Source of the DNA: Stutzerimonas stutzeri
GTDB taxonomy: Bacteria; Pseudomonadota; Gammaproteobacteria; Pseudomonadales; Pseudomonadaceae
DNA length: 64,000 bases
Assembly: GCF_000219605.1 (NCBI RefSeq)
Contig: NC_015740.1
Span: 372,001-436,000, forward strand
Direction of reading: 5' to 3'
A program made the position numbers and the translations under genes. Below the pieces are notes generated by a model that did not search any database, had not been told where the DNA came from, and was given only the letters and a program-made list of their open reading frames with translations. Positions 48,426-59,296 of this stretch are shown here, one piece after another (position 1 is the first letter of the stretch; the number at the start of each line of letters is the position of its first letter).

Positions 48426-50798
48426 CTACGCAGGCCCTGGTTGTTCGCTGCGTTGCGGGCGGCTGGGCTGGCGCGGCACGTCGCCGGCTACCGCCGCGGC
48501 GATCATCTTGCGCAGCCGGACCGGAATCGACTTGGCCGCCGGCACCTTGCTGCGTTCGGCATGGTGCCAGACCGGCAGCAGGGCGTTGCATTCGGGGTAG
48601 TAGCCTGCGCAGCAGCCCTCCGGAATGCTGTAGGGCGTCACCCGCAGCGGGCCGACCGCGCGGTGTACGCCGTCATCGACCACGGTGATCGCCTCGATGC
48701 GGTCGTTCTCGGCCAGGCCCAGGCGGACGATGTCGTTGCGGTTCATCAGGATCACCGCGCGGGTGCCGTGAATGCCGCGGAAGCGGTCGTCGTACCCGTA
48801 GACCGTGGTGTTGAACTGGTCGTTGCTGCGCAGCGTCATCATCTGCAGCACGTCGTGCCGTTCGTGGCCGCCTTCCTCGGTATCCGGGTCCATGCTCAGC
48901 GAAGGCGGGTTGATGAAGTTGGCCTTGCCGGTCTCGGTGTCCCAGCGCCGCTGGCTGGCGCCGAGCGGGCGATGGAAGCCGCCGGGTTCCATCATGCGCA
49001 CATTGAAGTCGTGGAAGATCTCCGGGTAGCTCTCGGCGATGGCGTCGCGGATCAGGCTGTAGTCCGCGACCCAGGCGTCCCAGTCCAGCATCGGGTTGGG
49101 CACGAGCGTGGCCTTGGCCAGTCGCGCGATGATCGCCGGTTCCGATAAGAGCAGTTCGCCAGCCGGCTCGGCGGCGCCGCGCCAGGCCCGGATGCAGCCG
49201 GTGCTGTCCTCGGTTGTGTGGCGTTGCTCGCCGGTGGCCTGGCGGTCGATCTCGGTGCGACCGAGGCAAGGCAAGATATAAGACACTTCGCCGGTGATCA
49301 GGTGATTGCGGTTGAGCTTGGTCGACACCTGCACCGACAACCGCAGTTTGCGCCAGGCCGGCTCCATCTGCAGGGTGTCAGGAATGGCGCGGACGAAGTT
49401 GCCGCCCAGGCCGATGAAGCCGCGGATGCTGCCGTCGAGAATGCCCTCGCAGGCCTCTACCGTATTCACGCCATCTTCGCTCGGCGGCTCGAAACCGAAC
49501 TGCCGACGCAGGTTGTCCACCGGCACCTTCGCTGCCTTTTCGGTGATGCCGACGGTGCGCTGACCCTGCACGTTGGAGTGGCCGCGCACCGGCAGGATGC
49601 CCGCGCCCTCCTTGCCCATGTTGCCGCGCAGCAGGAGCAGGTTGACCAACATCTGGATGGTCTGCACGCCGTGGCGGTGCTGGGTCAGGCCCATACCATA
49701 GGGGGCGATCACCCGCTCGCAGCGGGCATAGGCGGTGGCCGCCGCTTCCATCGCTGCGCGGGTGAGCCCGGAGCGACGCTCCAGCTGCTCCCAGGTGTAG
49801 CTGCGAATGCGTGCTTCGAAGGCCTCGAAGCCATGGGTGTGCTGCTCGATGAAGGCGACATCGAGCACCCTCTGACGCCCTTCGGCGATGGCCAGGTCGT
49901 CCATGGCGAACAGCGCCTTGCACATCCCGGCGATGGCCGCCATGTCGCCGCCGATGGCCAGCTGGTGATACTGGGTGCTGATCACCGTGCTGTCCGGCGT
50001 CAGCATCTCGCGCGGCGACTGCGGGTTGACGAAACGCTCCAGGCCGCGCTCACGCAGCGGGTTGAAGGTGACGATCTCGGCCCCGCGCTCGCGCGCGGCC
50101 TGCAGTTCATGGAGCATGCGCGGGCTGGACGTGCCGGTATTCTGGCCGAAGAAGAACAGTCCGTCGGTGTGCTCGAGGTCGTTCAGGGTGACCGTGGCCA
50201 CCGGTACGCCAATGCTCTCCGGCAGCGCCACCGAGGTGCTCTCGTGGCACATGTTGGAGCTGTCCGGCAGGTTGTTGGTGCCGTACATCCGCGCCAGCAG
50301 GCCATACATATAGGCCGTTTCCAGCGCCGCGCGGCCGGACATGTAGAACACCACCTGATCGGGATCGGCCATGGCCTTGAGCTCGGCGCCGATCTCGGCG
50401 AAGGCGCTGTCCCAACTGACCGGCTGGTAATGGTCGCTGGCGGCATCGTAGCGCAGCGGATGGGTCAGCCGGCCCTGTTGTTCCAGGTCGAAGTCGCTCC
50501 AGTTGAGCAGCTCGCTGACGCTGTGCCTGGCGAAGAATTCCGGCCCGCAACGCAACGAGGTGTTTTCCCATGCCGTGGCCTTGGCGCCGTTCTCGCAGAA
50601 CGACAGCGGCCGCGAGGGGTGCGGCTTGGCCCAGGCGCAGCTGACACAGGCGAAGCCGTCGATGGGTTTGTTCTGCTTGAGCAGCAGGCCGATGCCGGCC
50701 GGCGAGACGCGTTCACGCAGCAGGATGTTGGCGACGGAGTAGGCCGATCCCCAGCCACCGGCCGGTGCACGGTAGGGTTTGAACTTGGTCTGGGACAC
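48426..50798 (-). CDS. FdhF/YdeP family molybdopterin oxidoreductase
   Basis: A 790-residue bis-MGD oxidoreductase with GTG start behind AAGGAGG. FACVSCAWAKPHPSRPLSFCENGAKA is the N-terminal cysteine region of the YdeP type. SSNMCHESTSVALPESIG, LLLRGNMGKEGAGILPVRGHSNVQGQRT and the C-terminal MNRNDIVRLGLAEND (molydop-binding) follow. It resembles formate-dehydrogenase alpha subunits, but the substrate is unknown. YdeP in E. coli is linked to acid resistance. FdhD at 22388 may sulfurate its cofactor. Confidence 0.88.
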   Translation of the reverse strand: MSQTKFKPYRAPAGGWGSAYSVANILLRERVSPAGIGLLLKQNKPIDGFACVSCAWAKPHPSRPLSFCENGAKATAWENTSLRCGPEFFARHSVSELLNWSDFDLEQQGRLTHPLRYDAASDHYQPVSWDSAFAEIGAELKAMADPDQVVFYMSGRAALETAYMYGLLARMYGTNNLPDSSNMCHESTSVALPESIGVPVATVTLNDLEHTDGLFFFGQNTGTSSPRMLHELQAARERGAEIVTFNPLRERGLERFVNPQSPREMLTPDSTVISTQYHQLAIGGDMAAIAGMCKALFAMDDLAIAEGRQRVLDVAFIEQHTHGFEAFEARIRSYTWEQLERRSGLTRAAMEAAATAYARCERVIAPYGMGLTQHRHGVQTIQMLVNLLLLRGNMGKEGAGILPVRGHSNVQGQRTVGITEKAAKVPVDNLRRQFGFEPPSEDGVNTVEACEGILDGSIRGFIGLGGNFVRAIPDTLQMEPAWRKLRLSVQVSTKLNRNHLITGEVSYILPCLGRTEIDRQATGEQRHTTEDSTGCIRAWRGAAEPAGELLLSEPAIIARLAKATLVPNPMLDWDAWVADYSLIRDAIAESYPEIFHDFNVRMMEPGGFHRPLGASQRRWDTETGKANFINPPSLSMDPDTEEGGHERHDVLQMMTLRSNDQFNTTVYGYDDRFRGIHGTRAVILMNRNDIVRLGLAENDRIEAITVVDDGVHRAVGPLRVTPYSIPEGCCAGYYPECNALLPVWHHAERSKVPAAKSIPVRLRKMIAAAVAGDVPRQPSRPQRSEQPGPA

Positions 50799-50887
50799 GT
50801 CGTTCCTCCTTTCGCAAGGGAGCTTGTCTGTTTACGACGGGGCCCGCGCCGGATCGTTCAGGGCGCTTTGTCACAAGGTTGTGCGAT

Positions 50888-51370
50888 TCACTCCATGGCG
50901 AAACCGTGCTGACGCCAGGCCTCGTACACCGCGACGGCCACGGTGTTGGACAGGTTCAGGCTGCGGCTGTCGGGACGCATCGGCAGGCGCAAGCGCTGCT
51001 CGTTGGGCAGGGCATCGCGGATCTCTGGCGGCAGGCCGCGGCTTTCGGGGCCGAACAGCAGGGCGTCACCGCGCCGGTAACGCACCTCGTGAAAGGGCTG
51101 CGAGCCCTTGGTGGTGAAGGCGAACAGCCGTGGGCCGTCCGGGTTGGCGGCGTCGATGCCGATCCGCGCGAGGCAGCTCGGCAGATCGGCGTGGCGCTCC
51201 AGCGTGGCATATTCGTGATAATCCAGGCCGGCGCGGCGCAGGCGTTTATCGTCCAGCTCGTAACCCAGCGGCTCGATCAGGTGCAGGTGGCAGCCGGTAT
51301 TGGCGCAGAGCCTGATAATGTTGCCGGTATTGGGCGGTATTTCCGGTTGGAACAGGATCACGTGAAACAT
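50888..51370 (-). CDS. trmL: tRNA (cytidine(34)-2'-O)-methyltransferase
   Basis: A 160-residue SPOUT enzyme from the ATG at 51370: [32 protein letters not shown], and [26 protein letters not shown]. It 2'-O-methylates the wobble nucleotide of tRNA-Leu. The longer frame upstream overlaps the divergent gene and is not used. Confidence 0.93.
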   Translation of the reverse strand: MFHVILFQPEIPPNTGNIIRLCANTGCHLHLIEPLGYELDDKRLRRAGLDYHEYATLERHADLPSCLARIGIDAANPDGPRLFAFTTKGSQPFHEVRYRRGDALLFGPESRGLPPEIRDALPNEQRLRLPMRPDSRSLNLSNTVAVAVYEAWRQHGFAME

Positions 51371-51422
51371 GCGCAGCACCGAGGTTGAAGACCGGCGGCA
51401 TTCTACCGGGGCGAAGGACCCG

Positions 51423-51815
51423 ATGCGCCGCATACGCCGGACCTTTTTCGGTTCGCTGGTGCTGATCGGGCTGCTGGTGGGGCTGATGATCGGCCGGCTC
51501 ACCGCGCCCGGGCCGGTGCAGCTGGAGGCGGTGCAGGTGCTGCCACAGGGGCTGTCGCTGCGCTTCGACCGCAAGCCGGAGACCTATGACGAGCATCTGG
51601 AGGGGGCGTTCGCCCTGTTGTTCCAGGCCGAGGGCGAGGCGCAATCCGGGCAGCTGCAGATCGACGGCATGCCGGTGGCCTGGCGCGTGCAGCAGACCGA
51701 GAAGGGCCTGCTGTTGCATCTGGTGGCGGCGCGCCGGCTGCAGGGGCAGTGGCAGGGCGCGCGCGGCGACGGCGGCTGGCAGGTGCAGGTCAGCGTGTCG
51801 CCCTGGCGGCCATGA
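51423..51815 (+). CDS. Hypothetical membrane-anchored protein
   Basis: A 130-residue protein from the ATG at 51423 (AAGGA upstream). A basic start (MRRIRR) precedes one membrane helix ([17 protein letters not shown]). A ~95-residue periplasmic domain rich in beta-strand-like segments follows. No family recognised. It sits between divergent trmL and convergent ntrC. Confidence 0.6.
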   Translation: MRRIRRTFFGSLVLIGLLVGLMIGRLTAPGPVQLEAVQVLPQGLSLRFDRKPETYDEHLEGAFALLFQAEGEAQSGQLQIDGMPVAWRVQQTEKGLLLHLVAARRLQGQWQGARGDGGWQVQVSVSPWRP

Positions 51816-51844
51816 CGAATTCGCTCATGGCTGGTGCGTCAGAA

Positions 51845-51874
51845 AGAAGAACTCCGCCAGTGGCGGGGTTCTTT
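51845..51874. terminator. Bidirectional terminator between ntrC and the hypothetical gene
   Basis: AAGAACTCCGCC, a 3-base loop, then GGCGGGGTTCTTT, with A-rich and T-rich flanks; suited to both converging genes. Confidence 0.75.
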
Positions 51875-51898
51875 GTCGCAGGTCGGATCAACGTCTGA

Positions 51899-53331
<1,433 letters not shown>

Positions 53332-53335
<4 letters not shown>

Positions 53336-54414
53336 GCTGATGTGGCTCCTTGTTCCAGCGGTAGGAAGATCGAGAACACGGTGTGGCCAGGATGGCTCTC
53401 GCATTCGATCAGACCCTGGTGCTGACTGATGATGTTCTGGGTGATGGCCAGGCCCAGCCCGGTTCCATCCGGGCGACCGCTGACCATCGGGTAGAAGAGC
53501 GTGTTCTGCAGCTCGGCGGGGATGCCCGGGCCGTTGTCGATGATCTCGATGCGCGCCACCAGACGATGGCGGATATGGCCGATGGTGAACTGGCGTAGCG
53601 TGCGGGTGCGCAGGGTGAGGCGGCCGAGGCCCAGTTCGTTCTGCCCGGCCAGCGCCTGCATGGCGTTGCGCATGATATTGAGCACGGCCTGGATCATCTG
53701 TTCGCGGTCCATCAGGACCTCGGGAATGCTCGGGTCATAGTCGCGCACCAAAATGATGCTTCCTTGGCATTCCGCCTCGATCAGGCTGGCCACATGTTCG
53801 AGCACTTCGTGGATATTGGTCATCGCCAACGACGGCAGCTTGTTCGAGCCGAGCATGCGGTCGACCAGATTACGCAGACGGTCGGCCTCCTCGATGATGA
53901 CCTCTGTGTAGTCCTTCAGATGTTCTTCCGGCAGCTCGCGGGCCAACAGTTGTGCCGCACCGCGGATGCCACCCAGCGGATTCTTGATCTCGTGGGCCAG
54001 ACCACGCACCAGCATCTTGGTGGTTTCCTGCTTGGACAGCTGGGCCTCTTCCTTGGTGATGCGCAGCAGCCGGTCGCGCGGCAGCACTTCCAGTAACAGC
54101 AAGGTCTCCTGGCGCGTCAGCACCGGGGTCACCGCGTAGTCGACGGTCAGCGACTGGCCGGTGGCGGAGGTCAGGGTGGCTTCGCGCTTGGTGAACGGGT
54201 GGGCTTCTTCCACAGCCTGGCGCAATGCCGCCAAGGCTTCCGGCGATTCGGTGAACAGTTCGCTGATGAATTGCCCATGGCTGCGCTGACCGCTGACGGC
54301 CAGCAGCATTTCGGCCGCCGGGTTCATGTACTCCAGGCGCAAGCGCGAGTTGAGCAGCAGCGTCGCGGTGGTCAGGTTCTCGATCAGCAGGCGTTGCAGG
54401 GCTTCGTTGATCAT
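53332..54414 (-). CDS. ntrB: Nitrogen regulation sensor kinase NtrB
   Basis: A 360-residue cytoplasmic kinase from the ATG at 54414. PAS domain ~15-110, H-box VRGLAHEIKNPLGGIRGAAQLLARELPEE, ATPase domain with NIMRNAMQAL, IDNGPGIPAELQ and GTGLGLAITQNII. It phosphorylates or dephosphorylates NtrC under PII control. The upstream extension to 54576 is non-coding and carries the NtrC site. Confidence 0.95.
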
Positions 54415-54559
54415 GGCTGGTCTGCATCCGGAGGTTCGTGCAGGAAATGCAAGAACCAAACCAAGCGCGCCATTGCGGCGCGGATCGGTGTGATGCTGCA
54501 GCCCTACGGGCTGTCCGGTGACCCAATTTGGTGACGAACGATCGGCTCGTTCATTGGGC

Positions 54560-54575
54560 GCACCAAACAGGTGCA
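54560..54575. promoter_or_regulatory. NtrC-binding site upstream of ntrB
   Basis: GCACCAAACAGGTGCA matches the NtrC palindrome GCACC-N6-GGTGC (14 of 16 with GCACCAAAATGGTGCA), centred ~153 bp before ntrB. A weaker copy (CCCAATTTGGTG) lies ~40 bp closer to ntrB. Suggests NtrC control of its own operon. Confidence 0.7.
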
Positions 54576-54583
54576 CTCAATGA

Positions 54584-55213
54584 TCATAGAAAGGGCACGA
54601 AGGGAATGTCGCGTTTTTCTACCGGTTTGTCCTTCCGCGGGCATTCCGGGCGCACGCCGTAATCGGCTTTCTTGCACGGATTGACCATGCGCCGCTGGGC
54701 CAATGAGGTGCGAATCAGATGGAAGGACCGGCTTTCGGACTGTTGCAGGACCCGCTCCTGTGCGTCTACCACCGCGACCGCCAGCTGATGGGTGCCGCGA
54801 TCGACATTGCTCAGCTGGAAGCTGGTCTGCTCGCCGGGGGCGCCGAATGGCTCGCCGTCGAGCAGCAGCTGGTAGAAATGGCCGGGCTGCAGCGCGGGCT
54901 CGGCCTCTACGGTGACGCTGACCGCGCCGGCGTTGTTGCGGATCGCCTCGTCTGCGGCCGGGCTGAGGATCTGCAGCTGATAGCGGATGGCTGCCGCCTG
55001 CTGCTTCGGCGGCTGGACCGCACGCGGGGCGGGTGTCGGCTGGCTTGCCATGCTGTTGGAGGGCTTCAGCTGCACCTCTTCCACTGCCTGGCCGCTAGGG
55101 CGGTCGGTAAAGACCCGGTTGCCCTCGGCATCCGTGTAGGAATAGATACCGCCCAGCGCAGGCAGGGCGGTGCCGAGCAGCAGGATGGTCGTGACCTTGC
55201 GAAGGATGCTCAA
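54584..55213 (-). CDS. DUF4124 domain protein, second of a tandem pair
   Basis: A 209-residue exported protein: signal peptide ending ALPALG, then the DUF4124 motif GIYSYTDAEGNRVFTDRPSG, a Pro/Gln-rich linker, and a beta-rich domain (~75-165, EPALQPGHFYQLLLDGEPFG). It has a short C-terminal region with two Cys. Overlaps the upstream paralogue as ATGA. Periplasmic; function unknown. Confidence 0.8.
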   Translation of the reverse strand: MSILRKVTTILLLGTALPALGGIYSYTDAEGNRVFTDRPSGQAVEEVQLKPSNSMASQPTPAPRAVQPPKQQAAAIRYQLQILSPAADEAIRNNAGAVSVTVEAEPALQPGHFYQLLLDGEPFGAPGEQTSFQLSNVDRGTHQLAVAVVDAQERVLQQSESRSFHLIRTSLAQRRMVNPCKKADYGVRPECPRKDKPVEKRDIPFVPFL

Positions 55214-55764
55214 GGAGCTGGTCTCGGCTTCGGTGGCGGCGGACGCAGTGCGGGGCTCGAGGTATTGACCCGCTGCACGGTGAACAACACCGGCTCGCTG
55301 CGCTGGATGATGCGCTCGCCGCTCAGTACTTCGACGTGCAGGCGATGGTCGCCGCGTTCGACGTTGTTCAGTTGCAGCGAGGTCGCCGGGCTGGGTGCGG
55401 CCTGGGGGATGCCGTCGAGCATGAAGCGCAAGGTATGCCCCGGTTGCAGTGGCGGTTCCAGCAGGGCGCTGACGACGAAGGTGCCGTTGTTGGCGCGCAG
55501 TGCCTCGGCGTCGGGAATGCCGCTCAGCATCAGCGTCTGGTAGGGCGCCTGCTGGTTCTGCTGACGGTCCGGCAGAGGAGGCGGCGGCTCGGGCGTGCGG
55601 ATGTTCACGGTGTTGGCCGGCGGCAGGTCCACCGTGTCGGCCTGCACGCCTTCCGGCGGCTGGTTGGTGAACACCGTATTGCCTTGCGCGTCGGTGTACT
55701 TGTAGATCTCGGCGAAGGCCGGGACGCTGAGGATGAACAGCAGGCTGAACAGGGCGCTACGCAT
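55210..55764 (-). CDS. DUF4124 domain protein, first of a tandem pair
   Basis: A 184-residue exported protein from the ATG at 55764 (GGAG upstream). Signal peptide ends PAFA, then EIYKYTDAQGNTVFTNQPPEG. The rest aligns with the downstream gene (EPPLQPGHTLRFMLDGIPQAAP against EPALQPGHFYQLLLDGEPFGAP), so the pair arose by duplication. Proline-rich C-terminus. Confidence 0.8.
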   Translation of the reverse strand: MRSALFSLLFILSVPAFAEIYKYTDAQGNTVFTNQPPEGVQADTVDLPPANTVNIRTPEPPPPLPDRQQNQQAPYQTLMLSGIPDAEALRANNGTFVVSALLEPPLQPGHTLRFMLDGIPQAAPSPATSLQLNNVERGDHRLHVEVLSGERIIQRSEPVLFTVQRVNTSSPALRPPPPKPRPAP

Positions 55765-55880
55765 GGGAGGCTCCGCGGAGTTTGACTGCCGAAGCCTTGC
55801 ACTGCAGCGGCCTTCAGGCAAGCACGATCGCTGCGATTTGCGAGGCGTGACAAGCTGCACGGATCACGGTCGCCGGGCAG

Positions 55881-55910
55881 AAACGAAGAAGGCCACCCGA
55901 GGGTGGCCTT
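55881..55910 (-). terminator. Rho-independent terminator of glnA
   Basis: AAGGCCACCC and GGGTGGCCTT pair across 2 bases, 19 bp after the glnA stop; on the minus strand TTCTTCGTTT follows. Confidence 0.8.
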
Positions 55911-55928
55911 CCTGTCACGCGAACTGGA

Positions 55929-57335
55929 TCAGACGCTGTAGTACAGGTCGTATTCCAGCGGGTGCACGAAGGTGCGCACCTTGATCTCTTCCTCGGACTT
56001 CAGCTCGATGTAGGCATCGATGAACTCGTCGGAGAACACGCCGCCCTTGGTCAGGAACGCGCGGCCCTTGTCCAGCTCTTCCAGGGCTTCCTTCAGGCTG
56101 CCGCAGACCTGCGGGATCAGCTTGCCTTCTTCCGGCGGCAGATCGTACAGGTTCTTGTCGGCGGCATCGCCAGGATGGATCTTGTTCTGGATGCCATCCA
56201 GGCCAGCCATCAGCAGTGCAGCGAAGCACAGGTACGGGTTGGCAGCCGGGTCCGGGAAGCGCGCTTCGATACGACGGGCTTTCGGGCTGGAAACGTACGG
56301 AATACGGATCGAGGCCGAGCGGTTGCGCGCCGAGTAGGCCAGCATGACCGGTGCTTCGAAGCCCGGGACCAGACGCTTGTAGGAGTTGGTCGACGGGTTG
56401 GTGAAGCCGTTCAGCGCCTTGCCGTGCTTGATGATGCCGCCGATGAAGTACAGAGCGGTCTCGGACAGGCCGGCATAGCCTTCGCCGGCGAAGGTGTTCT
56501 TGCCGTCCTTGGAGATGGACATGTGTACGTGCATACCCGAACCGTTGTCGCCGTACAGCGGCTTCGGCATGAAGGTCGCGGTCTTGCCATAGGCGTCGGC
56601 GACGTTGTGCACGCAGTACTTCAGGGTCTGAACTTCGTCAGCCTTGGCCACCAGGGTGTTGAACTTCACGCCGATTTCGTTCTGACCGGCAGTGGCCACT
56701 TCGTGGTGGTGCACTTCGACGACCAGGCCCATCTCTTCCATGGCGTTGCACATGGCGGTACGGATTTCGTGGTCGTGGTCGCACGGCGGAACCGGGAAGT
56801 AACCGCCCTTGACGGCCGGGCGGTGGCCCTTGTTGCCGCCTTCGACGTCCTGGTCGGTCATCCAGGAGCCCTGCTCGGAGTAGATCTTGAACATCGAGCC
56901 GGAGATGTCCGACTTGAACTTGACCTGGTCGAAGATGAAGAACTCCGGCTCCGGGCCAACAAAAACGGTGTCACCGATACCGGTGGTCTTGAGGAACTCC
57001 TCGGCGCGCTTGGCGATGGAGCGCGGGTCGCGGTCGTAGCCCTGCATGGTGCTCGGCTCGACGATGTCGCAGACCAGGATCAGGGTCGGCTCTTCGGTGA
57101 ACGGATCGAGTACCGCGGTCTCGTCGACCGGCATCAGGATCATGTCGGAGGCTTCGATGCCTTTCCAGCCATGGATGGACGAACCGTCGAACATCTTGCC
57201 GTGCTCGAAGAAGTCTTCATCCTGGGCATCACGAGCCGGGACGGTGACGTGGTGCTGCTTGCCTTTGGTATCGGTGAAGCGCAGATCAATCCACTTCACA
57301 TCGTAATCTTTGATCAGTTGAAGCGACTTCGACAT
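55929..57335 (-). CDS. glnA: Glutamine synthetase type I
   Basis: A 468-residue GSI-beta enzyme from the ATG at 57335 (GGAG upstream); an ATG 12 bp further out is disfavoured. [43 protein letters not shown] and the adenylylation site NLYDLPPEE (Tyr) are intact, so it is regulated by adenylylation. It makes glutamine from glutamate and ammonia. Transcribed from the sigma-54 promoter at 57431-57446. Confidence 0.97.
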   Translation of the reverse strand: MSKSLQLIKDYDVKWIDLRFTDTKGKQHHVTVPARDAQDEDFFEHGKMFDGSSIHGWKGIEASDMILMPVDETAVLDPFTEEPTLILVCDIVEPSTMQGYDRDPRSIAKRAEEFLKTTGIGDTVFVGPEPEFFIFDQVKFKSDISGSMFKIYSEQGSWMTDQDVEGGNKGHRPAVKGGYFPVPPCDHDHEIRTAMCNAMEEMGLVVEVHHHEVATAGQNEIGVKFNTLVAKADEVQTLKYCVHNVADAYGKTATFMPKPLYGDNGSGMHVHMSISKDGKNTFAGEGYAGLSETALYFIGGIIKHGKALNGFTNPSTNSYKRLVPGFEAPVMLAYSARNRSASIRIPYVSSPKARRIEARFPDPAANPYLCFAALLMAGLDGIQNKIHPGDAADKNLYDLPPEEGKLIPQVCGSLKEALEELDKGRAFLTKGGVFSDEFIDAYIELKSEEEIKVRTFVHPLEYDLYYSV

Positions 57336-57430
57336 GGTGTTCTCCAAGTGGTGGAAGCGTGACAGTGAGCTTCCGAATCAGGGTGAAGCCGGGCGGCGAT
57401 GTTCCGCCAAGGCGACCTGCCTCACAAGGG

Positions 57431-57446
57431 AGCAAATTGCATGCCA
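57431..57446 (-). promoter_or_regulatory. Sigma-54 promoter of glnA
   Basis: On the minus strand TGGCATGCAATTTGCT matches TGGCACG-N4-TTGCW in all but one base, with the GG and GC pairs at the required spacing. Predicted start ~57420, giving an ~85-nt leader. Confidence 0.85.
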
Positions 57447-57529
57447 GTGCTCCGTCTTGGAACTGCAGGCCCGCCACTGCGCTGCCGCGGCGATAGGGCG
57501 TGCTAAATCTAGCTTCCTGTACGAAAACG

Positions 57530-57577
57530 TGCGCGCTAATGGTGCGAGCGGTCGTGGCTGCGCATTGTTTTGGTGCG
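57530..57577 (-). promoter_or_regulatory. Two NtrC-type enhancer sites of glnA
   Basis: TGCGCGCTAATGGTGCG (57530-57546) and CGCATTGTTTTGGTGCG (57561-57577) each match about two thirds of the NtrC palindrome, with an intact GGTGC half. Their centres are 31 bp apart (three helical turns) at about -118 and -149. This is close to the -108/-140 arrangement of E. coli glnA. Confidence 0.65.
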
Positions 57578-57674
57578 CTGCGCCCGGCCTCAAAGAAAGC
57601 GATTAAATCTTGAGCAGTTTCCGCTATACTCCGCGCCCCTCTTTTCCAGCCACACCGGCACCCGCGCTGTTTCC

Positions 57675-59129
57675 ATGAAGCTGATCGTCAAGGTTTTCCC
57701 CGAAATCACCATCAAGAGCCCGCCGGTGCGCAAGGGCTTCATTCGCCAGTTGGCGAAGAACATCCGCACCGTGCTGCGCGAGCTCGACCCCGAGGTGCGG
57801 GTCGAAGGCGTGTGGGACAACATCGAGGTGGAAACCGCGCTCAGCGAGCCCAAGCCGCTACGCGAGATGATCGAGCGCCTGCGCTGCACGCCCGGCATCG
57901 CCCATTGCCTGGAGGTCCACGAGTACCCGCTGGGCGATCTCGACGACATCGTCGCCAAGTGCAAGGCGCACTACGCCGAGCGCCTGCCGGGCAGGATCTT
58001 CGCCGTGCGCTGCAAGCGCGCCGGCAAGCACCCGTTCAGCTCCATGGATGTCGAGCGTCATGTCGGCAGCCAGCTGCGTCAGCAGTGCGGTGCCGCCGGC
58101 ATCTCGCTGAAGGCACCGGAGATCGAGGTGCGCATGGAAATTCGCGACCAGCGCCTGTTCGTCGTCCATGAGCAGCACGATGGCATCGGCGGCTATCCGC
58201 TGGGTGCGCTGGAGCAGACCCTGGTGCTGATGTCCGGTGGTTTCGACTCCACCGTTGCCGCCTACCAGATGATGCGTCGCGGCCTGATGACCCATTTCTG
58301 CTTCTTCAACCTCGGCGGCCGCGCCCATGAGCTGGGCGTGATGGAAGTGGCCCACTATCTATGGAAGAAGTACGGCAGCTCGCACCGCGTGCTGTTCATC
58401 AGCGTGCCGTTCGAGGAAGTGGTCGGCGAAATCCTGCAGAAGGTCGACAACAGTCAGATGGGCGTGGTCCTGAAGCGCATGATGCTGCGTGCCTCGACCG
58501 AGATCGCCGAGCGCCTGCATATCGACGCGCTGGTCACAGGCGAGGCGATTTCCCAGGTGTCCAGCCAGACCCTGCCGAACCTCTCGGTGATCGATTCGGC
58601 CACCGACATGCTGGTGCTGCGCCCGCTGATCGCCAGCCACAAGCAGGACATCATCGACACCGCCTTCCAGATCGGCACCGCCGAGTTCGCCAAGAACATG
58701 CCCGAGTACTGCGGCGTGATCTCCAAGAACCCCACCACCCGCGCCAAGCGCTATCGCGTCGAGCACGAGGAAAAGCAGTTCGACATGGCCATCCTCGAGC
58801 GCGCTCTGGCCAGTGCCCGTCAGGTACCGATCGACCGGGTGATCGACGAGCTGGGCGAAGACATCAAGGTCGAGGAGGTCAGCGAGGCGATGGCCGGTCA
58901 GGTCATCCTCGACATTCGTCACCCCGATGCCACCGAGGACGAACCCCTCGAACTGTCCGGCATCGAAGTTCAGACTCTGCCGTTCTACGCGCTGAACAAC
59001 CGTTTCAAGGAACTGGATGAAAACCGCCAGTACCTGCTGTATTGCGACAAAGGTGTCATGAGCCGCCTGCATGCTCACCATCTGCTGAGCGAGGGGCATG
59101 TAAATGTTCGCGTCTATCGTCCGGCCTGA
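57675..59129 (+). CDS. thiI: tRNA 4-thiouridine synthetase ThiI
   Basis: A 484-residue enzyme from the ATG at 57675. Ferredoxin-like/THUMP N-terminus, PP-loop [15 protein letters not shown], and a C-terminal rhodanese domain with the persulfide Cys in [10 protein letters not shown]. It inserts sulfur into U8 of tRNA and supplies the thiazole sulfur of thiamine. Divergent from glnA. Confidence 0.96.
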   Translation: MKLIVKVFPEITIKSPPVRKGFIRQLAKNIRTVLRELDPEVRVEGVWDNIEVETALSEPKPLREMIERLRCTPGIAHCLEVHEYPLGDLDDIVAKCKAHYAERLPGRIFAVRCKRAGKHPFSSMDVERHVGSQLRQQCGAAGISLKAPEIEVRMEIRDQRLFVVHEQHDGIGGYPLGALEQTLVLMSGGFDSTVAAYQMMRRGLMTHFCFFNLGGRAHELGVMEVAHYLWKKYGSSHRVLFISVPFEEVVGEILQKVDNSQMGVVLKRMMLRASTEIAERLHIDALVTGEAISQVSSQTLPNLSVIDSATDMLVLRPLIASHKQDIIDTAFQIGTAEFAKNMPEYCGVISKNPTTRAKRYRVEHEEKQFDMAILERALASARQVPIDRVIDELGEDIKVEEVSEAMAGQVILDIRHPDATEDEPLELSGIEVQTLPFYALNNRFKELDENRQYLLYCDKGVMSRLHAHHLLSEGHVNVRVYRPA

Positions 59130-59296
59130 CGCATCGGTGAAACAGCCGGGGCTATTGGGTGGCAGCATTCGCCACCGCCCTCCCGACCGCTGCTGATCGC
59201 AAGGCCCCAGTCGTAACCAATCGGACAGCCTGACGTCGTCCGGACTATTCCCAGCTTCCAGCCTGAGCTCGAAGCCATCTACAGAGAAACGAATCA

